A DNA stretch of 64,000 bases from Alviniconcha marisindica (Eukaryota; Mollusca; Gastropoda; Provannidae): contig JABMCL010000883.1 in NCBI GenBank assembly GCA_018857735.1, forward strand, positions 808,501 to 872,500, given 5' to 3'. Below, piece by piece: positions 55,400 through 64,000 of this stretch (the stretch's first letter is position 1; each line of letters starts with the position of its first letter). The notes beneath the pieces are model-generated. The model saw only the letters and a list, made by a program, of their open reading frames with translations, had not been told where the DNA came from and made no database searches. Both the position numbers and the translations under genes were made by a program.

Positions 55400-56910
55400 T
55401 TGCGGTCAAGAGGCCTATGGCATTCAGGTACAAACTAAAGGGATAAGAGGCCTGTGGCATTCAGGTACAAACTGAAGGGCCAAGAGGCCTATGACATTCA
55501 GGTACAAGGGCCGAGAGGCCTGTGACATTCAGGTACAAACTAAAGGGATAAGAGGCCTGTGGCATTCAGGTACAAACTGAAGGGACAAGAGGCCTGTGGC
55601 ATTTAGGTACAAACTGAAGGGACAAGAGGCCTGTGGCATTTAGGTACAAACTGAAGGGACAAGAGGCCTGTGGCATTCAGGTGCAAACTGAAGGGACAAG
55701 AGGCATAATAAGCATGGTTCAGGAGCTGTGTGAGAGTTGAGGTGGACGTCCTGGACTGTCCGTCCTTCTGGTTTCCGTGGACGTAAAGATTTATTGCACC
55801 GTGCTTTGGCATTGGTCACAACTTGTCCCTAATATGTCAACTGACATCTGAGGACATAAAGCATCACTTCATCATCAGCATAATAAGAGTGTATGTCACA
55901 GCGTTTCTGCACACATTAAAGGGCCTGTGACATTCAGGGACAAACTGAAGGGCCAAGAGGCCTGTGACATTCAGGTACAAACTGAAGGGCCAAGAGGCCT
56001 ATGACATTCAGGTACAAACTGAAGGGTCAAGAGGCCTATGACATTCAGGTACAAACAAGGGACAAGAGGCCTACGCCATTCAGGTACAAACTGAAGGGAC
56101 AAGAGGCCTACGCCATTCAGGTACAAACTGAAGGGACCAGAGGCCTATGGCATTCAGGTACAAACTGAAGGGGCAAGAGGCCTATGCCATTCAGGCACAA
56201 GGGCCAAGAGGCCTGTGCCATTCAGGTACAAATTGAAGGATCACGACATTAAGGTACAAACTGAAAGGACAAGAGGTCTGACATTCAGGTACAAATTGAA
56301 GGGTCATGACATTCAGATACAAACTGAAAGGACAAGAGGTCTATGACATTCAGGTACAAATTGAAGGATCACGACATTCAGGTACAAACTGAAAGGACAA
56401 GAGGTCTGACATTCAGGTACAAATTGAAGGGTCATGACATTCAGATACAAACTGAAAGGACAAGAGGTCTATGACATTCAGGTACAAATTGAAGGGTCAT
56501 GACATTCAGATACAAACTGAAAGGACAAGAGGTCTATGACATTCAGGTACAAATTGAAGGGTCATGACATTCAGATACAAACTGAAAGGACAAGAGGTCT
56601 ATGCCATTCAGGTACAAATTGAAGGGACAAGAGGTCTATGCCATTCAGGTACAAATTGAAGGGTCATGACATTCAGGTACAGACTGAAGGGTCAAGAGGC
56701 TTATGACATTCAGGAACAAACTGAAGGACCTGTAACAATCAGGTGCAAACTGAAGGGTCTAGAGGCCTATGACATTCAGGTACAAACTGACGGGTCAAAA
56801 GGCTTATGGGTTTCAGGTACAAACTAAAGGACCTGTGACATTCAGGTACGAACTGAAGGACCTGTGACATTCAGGTACAAACTGAAGGGCCTGTGACATT
56901 CAGGTACCAA
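55400..56910 (+). repeat. 37-bp minisatellite, interrupted by a mobile element
   Basis: About 35 copies of AAACTGAAGGGACAAGAGGC then CTGTGACATTCAGGTAC. A sub-family at 56230-56660 alternates AAGGACAAGAGGTCTATGAC with GAAGGGTCATGACATTCAGA. The array is split at 55703-55887 by an inserted element. Confidence 0.93.
55713..55877 (+). mobile_element. 165-bp SINE-like element with 10-bp TSD, copy 2
   Basis: The direct repeat GCATAATAAG stands at 55703-55712 and 55878-55887. The element (CATGGTTCAGGAGCTGTGTG to CATCACTTCATCATCA) matches 5229-5417. No pol III boxes are visible, so it may be a 5'-truncated or non-tRNA SINE. Confidence 0.88.
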
Positions 56911-56979
56911 GAGCAGAATGAATTGCTACTAACTACCTAAAGAAACACGTTATAGCCCAGTCATCCTCCTCTACTCTTT

Positions 56980-57420
56980 TCTCCCCGAAGGGAGGCCGGG
57001 CATGTCTGATGTTAGTCCCTGTCTGGAATCTCAGGGCTGTCATTTAATAGACCCATTCACAGCCCCGCCCCTCTCCCGCTGTTACCGCGAGGTATCCCAA
57101 GCGGCGGGCAGCAAGAGGGCTTGTGAGCCGGTTTAAAGCAGAAGGGCCTCGGCTCCATTCCGCTTCGGCTGTCCTTTTTCTCCACAAAGACTGTGGTTAG
57201 TCTTGTGGCTGTGTCCCTCACAATTAACGAAACATTAAAATGGCTCTCATTGCTGCCCATCTTAATGCAGGAGTCATTCTGGTGGTGACAATGTAGCGAT
57301 AGGTATATACTCTCCATTGTCCCCCACCTCCTTCCCCTCTCTCCCCGTCCCTAAAAAAGCCTTATTGTTTCCGCCGTGGACGTTAAACACCATGTTTACC
57401 AAAGGGCTTCCACTAGGAAA
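56980..57420. mobile_element. Degenerate SINE / dispersed repeat cluster
   Basis: CCCGAAGGGAGGCCGGGC with CTCAGGGCTGTCATTTAAT matches 34935-35030. GTGAGCCGG, GGCCTCGGCTCCATTCCGC and TTCGGCTGTCC match the SINE head at 5427 with a box A deletion. The tail has CCGTGGACGTTAAACACC, the usual end of related molluscan repeats. Confidence 0.6.
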
Positions 57421-59140
57421 GCGACCAATTTACTGCGGTCACTTCAGTCCAGATACCATGTCACGTTTCTTTCCTGTCTGACAGTGAGAAGATTTCCTAA
57501 ACTACAATAGGAGCATGGACAGATACTTCTCGTGTTTTTTGGACGATAACAAAGTGTTTGAATCGAGTGAAGAAGTAGACTCGACTGGGCAAATGACAGT
57601 CCGATGCTACAGATGATGCGAAAGAACGAAGCTCCATATAGACTTCCCGGTTTGATTTAGTCACTACAAGACAGAAAATCACCGAAAATCCGACACCACG
57701 CGCTGCCTACCTAAAAATGAGGGGTCGAGTGACACCCTAGAAACCAGAACAAGCGCTAAACAGGTAGAGAAAGAAACTGGACGGAAATGCCTGCGTCAAA
57801 CCCCCCCCCAAAAAAGGCAAAGAAAGAAGCTGAACACAAAAGTCTGTGGCAAAATTAATAAGAAAGACGAAACAACACAAATGCGAGAGTTAAATGAAGA
57901 AATGGCTGCACTAATCAGGCAAGCAAACAATTGAAACCAAATGGCCAGATGGAAAGGATGGTGAAAATGACGAAGGAGGATCAAGGAGAAAGAGTGATGG
58001 GGGGGGGGGGGGGGAAATCCATTCTCCCACCCGATAGAAAACTGTACATGGCAACTGTCTCTGACAGCGTGCAATGTGACAAAGGCTGGAAACGCGTAAT
58101 CATTGCCCACAATGATGCTAACAGCCACTGGGCAATAGACGCTCACGAAGTACCCACATAATTTTTTTTTTTTTTTTTTTTTAAATCGAGTTGTCTCAAC
58201 TAGCGAGGCACCCCGAGGTTACTCCCATCATCCCCACATCGAAGAAGAACGAAACAACTCGAGACGCAAAAGGGAACGCAAAGAGAGGAAAAACAAAAGT
58301 AGTCGGAGTGTATACCAAGAACCTCACTGACCCAAACACGAAACCCTAACCCAGGGAAAGCGCAAAGGATCAAGTCTGATCAACTAGAAAGAAAAAAAAG
58401 GCCTGAAGGATAACGCAAACAAGGAACTTATTGGGACGAATGCAAAACAGTCCGTAAGAGGAAGGCTCCCTGATGAGGTCTAGCCTGCCGTTGTCTGCAG
58501 ACCTAAAACATTCACCGTCCCTCCAAACTTTCAACGCTGAAGCAAACCCGCATCTCGTCCAGTTTCCCACCAAGCTTTCTGAGTTATTTGTACATGCTTA
58601 CTGCCCCTGTCTCATATCCTCTGTGTGAGGGGGTGGGGGCTGGGAGGGGTGGAATTGTGAATAATGTGATGAGATTATTTTCTTTATTGTACATTGTTGC
58701 TTCTCATACGGTACATGTACATTATTTTTCTTGTGTATTGTTAGTTGTCATATATGTTTGTTTTTGTTTTTAACACGTTATCTTTGATATTTTTCTCAAT
58801 TAACGTTGAAAATGTCGGAGAATGTTGCAAAGCGTAGCGGTGATTTTTGTGTAGATAAGAGAATAGCGATATATTGGCCTAAAAGTTATCTTTTAGTATT
58901 AATTTATTATTATTGTGAAGGCAGGGGTCGTCCCTGTCTCCCAACTAAAACGGACTGAAACTCCATGAATCGGACAAGGTTATACAAAGAAAGAAAGAAA
59001 GAAAGAAAGGAGAGTGACGGGAAGAAGAAAGGAAACAAAAAGACGGGGAAAAACAAAATCCCAACTGTTGTCAATCCTTACAGATTCGAACTGGAAATTC
59101 GATTACCCTGTAGGCACCCTTACAACCATTTTGCTGTGGC
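57421..59140. other. Unassigned, no gene recognised
   Basis: Contains a poly-G tract (58000-58013), a poly-T tract (58161-58182) and an (AAAG)n stretch (58987-59010). Short ORFs lack recognisable similarity. Confidence 0.4.
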
Positions 59141-59142
59141 CC

Positions 59143-59788
59143 GTTCATAACTGGGCGAACGTTTGTTCGCCGAACATACTTCGGACAATTCGACGGACTA
59201 TGATTCGTTTCTTAATTGAACTTTTAGTTCGCCGAACATGGTTCGGACAGTTCGACGAACTTTACTTCGTTCTCAACTGGCTTATAATGAAATGCAAGCT
59301 TCGGCCCGAACTCGCGGCAGACAGCATGATCGAAAATGTAGGCTAAAGTCAAGTCGTCAAGTCTATATACTTTAATCATCCCTCACAGGGTAATTCAACT
59401 AACTGCTATCTCATTCTGGGTCCCCGAGACAAGGTTGCGCCTCCCACAAGTCAACAAATAAAAAATCCCTCCGAAGAGAGTGAAGAACCTAGCGACACCG
59501 TCATCCATTTTTATTTTTATTTCTTCCTCATACACAGGAGAGCTCTGCTCTCAGCCAATCAGAGGTAATGTTCGTCGAATAGGGCGAATGTTCCCAGAAC
59601 ATGATTAGCGAAGCTATTTGGATCCCGAATATAGCTTCGTCGCAGTTCGCCGAATACTCCCAACTCGGTTCGCGAAGCAAAAGTTCGCCCAATTCAGAAC
59701 CAACTAGGTTCGCCGAATACTCCCAACTAGGTTCGCGAAGCAAAAGTTCGCCCAATTCAGAACCAACTAGGTTCGCCCAATTAAGAAC
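59143..59788. mobile_element. TTCGCCGAA-rich inverted-repeat element
   Basis: GTTCATAACTGGGCGAAC at the left end pairs with GTTCGCCCAATTAAGAAC at the right. The interior has many TTCGCCGAA(C/T) and TTCGGACA words, one duplicated block on the left (GTTCGCCGAACAT.. at 59165 and 59228) and a 62-bp duplicated block on the right (starting near 59647 and 59709). The centre (59350-59400) has a segment shared with 14216-14262. No ORF; non-autonomous. Confidence 0.7.
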
Positions 59789-60265
59789 GCGCTTTAGGGC
59801 GATTGAACCAAAAACCACAAAACTGCTCTGAGTCAGTGTGTGCCGAGCCGTTGTTTGTGATAGCAGCATCTGAGACAAAAATCCGCGCTAAAAATAGCAA
59901 CATTTCGCGTCTCTGATTGGTAGAGATCGGCGACCGCTTGGGGCGTGTGGATGGGTCCATTCCCCTTTCCCATCTCCTCTATCGTTTTTCTGCCTAGTCC
60001 TCTTGCTCTTTCTGTCTTGCCATGCATGTCTCTGTTTGTGCTTGTTCTCGTATGTGTGTGTATAATGTATGCGTAATGTGTGAGGATAATGTGTTTTTAT
60101 GTTTTCCCGAAAATTCCACCCGTCTCTCCTTATTCAATTTTAGAAACGCTTATTTTGGACACACCACCGGAGAGGGGCACCTGGGAAGTTGTGCCTCAAT
60201 TCCGCCTTTAGTTTTCCGTTCTGACCTTTCCTTCTTTTACCTTCGTTCTAAGTTAGCATTAGCAT

Positions 60266-60942
60266 TTGGATTCAGTCAAAGGCGCCTACGTTCATGGAAG
60301 CAGCACCCACTGCATATATACGGTGTTACACCGTAACCCTCCAGATTTGGAAGAACACATCAACGTGGAATACGTCATCGCGGACAGCACAGACGTCGGT
60401 CACTACAGCAACCGCCGCACGCCAAAGAACCGCTCCTCCGCCTCCCGCCACTACGAAGACGTCAACGACAACGTCAAGACAGACGTCCTCATCCCGGACC
60501 GGGACTGGAACTGTGCCTCTGTCTCCGAGCCGAATCCGCCGTCAGATGGGCGGCGGAAGAAAGCGTGCAGGGACCCTAACCCTAACCCCGTCCTTCAAGC
60601 CGGACACCGAGCTGGACGCCAAGGCGAGTGTCGATGACACGGGAGTGGGGAAGAGTGCGGCAAAGAGTGCCCGCGGAGAAAGCTCCGCCTTTGCCGTGCG
60701 TGTCAGTATTGACGGACGATTCTCGCCGGGCGATCGCCGTAAGCGGCGAATACACAGAGACTGACAGAACGTGGTCGGTGGAAGAGGCTTGCGAAACACT
60801 GCCGCCTGAAGTGAGGGCGTCAGACCGGAGGAGTGGCGCAGAGGTCAGCTGCGTGATAAGAGGACCTTTAGGCGACATTTACAGCCAGGTGCACAAAGTC
60901 ACCGACAGTCCGGAAACCGACTGGTTCTTTTGGACGGGATGA
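60266..60942 (+). pseudogene. GC-rich frameshifted coding remnant, receptor-tail-like
   Basis: The GC content and reading-frame quality rise sharply here. Three consecutive frames each look coding in turn: EEHINVEYVIADSTDVGHYS and SRHYEDVNDNVKTD (to about 60560), then FKPDTELDAKASVDDTGVGK and SSAFAVRVSIDGRFSPGD (to about 60720), then AIAVSGEYTETDRTWSVEEA and GPLGDIYSQVHKVTDSPETD to a TGA at 60940. Spaced tyrosine motifs ending in a DIYSQVHK-like tail resemble cytoplasmic tails of molluscan multidomain surface receptors. Two frame changes are needed, so it is a pseudogene, or a real terminal exon with sequencing indels. A CCCTAACCCTAACCCC word sits at the first shift. Family identification is tentative. 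Confidence 0.4.
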
Positions 60943-61290
60943 AAGTCCGGGAAGGGGAAACGGCTTGCCTGACACGGTACGAGTCCGTGTCTTCGCTGAA
61001 TTCGCAAGAGTGTGCGCATGCAGGTCTGTGTGGTTGTTGACACAAATACTACGTGGAAAAAGGCGAGTAAGTAAGGAATTCTTCGTTTTTATCATAACGC
61101 TTTATTCAAAAGAAGGCAGGAAGATCAGATGGCCAGTTAACCAAGCTTCACGACAAACAACGTCTGCAAAGTTTCAGTTCATGAATGTACATTGCATTTA
61201 TTTGATTATTAATTGTTTTGGTTTCAATCGCTGTTTTCGTCAACGTTCATTGTCCCAGTACTTGACCAGATTATGTCAGTACAGAATACT

Positions 61291-61363
<73 letters not shown>
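61291..61363. repeat. (CT)n(AT)n compound microsatellite
   Basis: (CT)n of about 40 nt merging into (TA)n of about 28 nt. Confidence 0.97.
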
Positions 61364-61366
<3 letters not shown>

Positions 61367-61794
61367 ACATGCACGTCAAGCTTATACATACCTGATGTCC
61401 AGGTCGAAAAGTCACTGTCCTTTTTCTCTGTTTTATTCGACTGTTTCTACCTTGCGTTGTTATCAGTGTTGCTTTGTGCCGAGAACGGGGGTGGGGGTGG
61501 AGGGGGCGAGAGAGGATGGACCGGGGCAGGGAGAGACCAATACAGGTATCAGTGCGGTCGAGAAATAGGATACATGGAAACAGGCACACCTGTAACAATT
61601 TAAAATGAACGCCAAACCATGGCCTTCTTCCACTTCTAAAGAGAACACAACAAAAGAAGAATTCTGTATTGAACAAGAACAATGAAAGTGAGCACAAGAA
61701 CCAGAACAATAAATGTAAAGGCAGGAAGAAACCAACAGCCAGAACAATGACTGCAGAGACCGAAAGAACCAGAAGAACCAGAACTGTGGATGTA

Positions 61795-62360
61795 TAGTAA
61801 AGAGGACGAACAAGAACAGTCAGAACAAAGAGGACGAACAAGAACAGTCGGAACAATGAGGACGAACAAGAACAGTCAGAATAATAAAGAGGACGAACAA
61901 AAACAGAACAATAAAGAGGACGAACATAAACAGAACAATAAAGAGGACGAACAAGAACAGTCAGAACAATAAAATAAAGAGGAAGAACGAGAACAGAACA
62001 ATAAAGAGGACGAACAAGAACAATAAAGTAAAGAGGACGAACAAGAACAGTCAGAACAATAAAGAGGACGAACAAGAACAGTCAGAACAATAAAGAGGAC
62101 GCACAAGAACAGTCAGAACAATCAAGTAAAGAGGACGAACAAGAACAGTCAGAACAATAAATAGGACGAACAAGAACTGTCAGAACAATAAAGTAAAGAG
62201 GATGAACAAGAACAGAACTATAAAGTAACGAGGACGAACAAGAACAGAACAATAAAGAGGATGAACAAGAACAGTCAGAACAATAAAGTAAAGAGGACGA
62301 ACAAGAACAGTCAGAACAATAAAGTAAAGAGGACGAACAAGAACAGTCAGAACAATAGAG
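61795..62360 (+). repeat. 31-bp A-rich minisatellite
   Basis: About 20 copies of AGAGGACGAACAAGAACAGT then CAGAACAATAA, some with an extra AAGTAA or missing CAGTC. Confidence 0.95.
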
Positions 62361-62514
62361 AGAAATTGTACCCTCCGCAGGCTGATAGCTAGTGCCCCCT
62401 TAAGATTTTTTTCAAGGCCCGGCCAGCCCTCTCCTTAACGTTCATTAAAATGTATCCACGTGTTGTCTCAATTAAGTCAGTGCCAATCTAAACAGTGCCT
62501 TTGAAGTGCCTTGT

Positions 62515-62665
62515 GCGCAAACCTAGCAACTTGTCTAGGTGTGCAGGGTAAGTGGGGTGGGGAAACTTAGCAACATGTGAATGAGGGTGCAGGGTAAGTG
62601 GGGTGAAGAAACCTAGCAACATGTGAATGTGGGTGCAGGGTAAGTGGGGTGAATACACCTAGTAA
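62515..62665 (+). repeat. 49-bp tandem repeat, three copies
   Basis: GCAGGGTAAGTGGGGTG and CCTAGCAACATGTGAATG recur three times. Each copy has a consensus-like GTAAGT donor word. Confidence 0.88.
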
Positions 62666-63639
62666 AATGCAAAATGATGGGTAAGTGAGGGGAGGGAAGG
62701 TGAACGAGGGTACAGTTAAACACAAAATACCGCCAAGTGATCCATGCATACTCTCTCGCGCGCGACTGCTGCAAACACAGAGCATCTCCAGACAGCAGCA
62801 CGAAATAAAAAGAAGCGCTCAGTTAACTCGCATTTAAAACAATAAAACGCAGGATCGATCGACATTGACTTTCTTCCAGAAATATGGACGCTTCTAAGAC
62901 CTGACCAGTAGACTCAATTTCGGTCGGGATGGTGGCGTTGTCACCGCTGGGCTTCTCAGGCCGATGTTGGCGATGTCGCCGTCACATCAGTGATGCACAC
63001 ACAGCAGCAGCCACTGCCACGGTGACACCAACAGCAATCCAACTGACACAGTTGGTCTTGTGACTGTCGCTCGTGTCATCCGCGTCTGTAAAATCTGCAG
63101 AGACCAGGAAACGTCATTTTCCGAGATCACGGATGTTAATGGAAACAAAGAAAGAAAACAAAGCAAAAAGAAATCCCCGCAAAAGGAACAACGCCCTTTC
63201 TTTCACGGTACATCTTCTGCTGGTCAAACAAGTCTACGTTCCAATCCACGCAATTTTGCCAGACGATGATGCATTTTACGACCTTCCTTTCGTTGCTTGC
63301 GCCAACCTGTAAAAAGTGGTAAATTCAGAACTCCATGCATTGTTTCCATCCTACTATTGAAATGCCGTTGAATCTTGACGCAGACAACTGGAACTGTGTG
63401 TGTGAGGCGGAGGAGAGTACTTTGAAGGAATGTGAACATTGTAGGTAAATCGGATCGCCACTTCCCGTTCTAGTGAATGCGGTCACCACTTAATGAACAG
63501 CCCTCATAATGATGCTTAATAATAACAATGACGACAAAAATACTTGTGGCAAGGGGAATTGACGCACCTAACCCTTCATAGCCTAAAGCGCTTACAAATT
63601 CTTTTATACGTACATATTTTTTAACAACAGAAATTCAAA

Positions 63640-63642
63640 TGT

Positions 63643-63740
<98 letters not shown>
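63640..63740. repeat. (CA)n microsatellite
   Basis: Pure (CA)n of nearly 100 nt; the antisense ORF over it is spurious. Confidence 0.98.
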
Positions 63741-63905
63741 GATCTGAAAGAACAGACACAGGTAGCATGAGGACAGAGACAGGGAGTTAGTTCCAGGTAG
63801 CTGGAATTGGTTCCTGGTAGTTGGAACCCGTTAAAAGAAAGAGCGCCGACCACTGGACTTAGTGCGGAAGGATGGTATTCTGAACACTCGGCTGTTTGCA
63901 GAAGA

Positions 63906-63928
63906 GGGGGGGGGGGGGGGGGGGGGGC
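63906..63928. repeat. Poly-G tract
   Basis: About 22 consecutive G. It is one of several such tracts in the window (C runs at 356-375, 4865, 6736, 28887; G runs at 5573, 58000). Confidence 0.97.
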
Positions 63929-64000
63929 TGACGGGAAGCATTGTACGGGTGAAGAAGTTCTGAAAGGTAGATGGGGCCTTGATCAGAGATGATCTTAAAG

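Noticed and set aside
63635..63853. Valine/cysteine-rich antisense ORF, and similar ORFs at 11237, 15538, 20916 and 35578
   Set aside because: Translations of (CA)n or (GT)n microsatellites.

Overview
This is animal nuclear DNA with spliced genes. All 13 introns of the main gene are GT-AG, the gene is 46 kb long for a 426-codon protein, and the rest is (CA)n/(CT)n/(AT)n microsatellites, tRNA-derived SINEs, CR1-like and other non-LTR retrotransposon remnants, TTAGGG-bearing repeats and small terminal-inverted-repeat elements. The protein-coding exons and the repeat style fit a marine mollusc, most likely a gastropod. That assignment is an inference; no sequence here fixes the species.

Layout. 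413-625 (+): last coding exon of ETFRF1/LYRM5, with a poly(A) signal at 824-829. 2991-4211 (-): a single-exon TSSC4 homologue whose coding sequence carries two in-frame minisatellites. 4.3-7.0 kb: intergenic repeats (SINEs, a G-rich array). 7346-53687 (+): a complete actin-like protein 6 gene (ACTL6A/BAF53) in 14 coding exons. The joined exons give 1281 nt (426 aa plus stop) with every splice phase consistent and no internal stop. 53.7-57 kb: its probable 3' UTR and more tandem arrays. 57-64 kb: mostly non-coding, with a TTCGCCGAA-rich inverted-repeat element, a GC-rich frameshifted receptor-tail-like coding remnant (about 60266-60942) and microsatellites.

The most striking feature is how the ACTL6A introns are built. 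About 97% of the gene is intron, and every intron except the first contains tandem repeats. In most of these introns the repeat unit can be traced by eye to the gene's own exon/intron junction: exon 2 end plus donor (intron 2), exon 3 donor (5' side of intron 3), exon 4 acceptor (3' side of intron 3), exon 5 acceptor (intron 4), exon 6 end plus donor (intron 6), exon 7 donor and exon 8 acceptor (intron 7), exon 8 end (intron 8), exon 10 acceptor (intron 9), exon 11 acceptor (intron 10), exon 12 acceptor (intron 11) and exon 13 acceptor plus exon start (intron 12). Splice junctions seem to have served repeatedly as seeds for minisatellite growth, leaving the gene full of decoy splice sites, some intact and some with the AG or GT destroyed.

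Mobile elements are nested into this frame: two 2.2-kb TIR elements of one family (introns 1 and 5, the second ending 50 nt before exon 6), a CR1-like LINE broken by a reverse-oriented tRNA-SINE (intron 5), a second LINE remnant holding two different short TIR elements (intron 9), an almost perfect fold-back element (intron 9), and a short element with a 10-bp target duplication inserted into a tandem array at 55.7 kb. The three recognised genes act in unrelated processes (mitochondrial electron-transfer flavoprotein control, U5 snRNP biogenesis, chromatin remodelling) and no operon-like relation is suggested.
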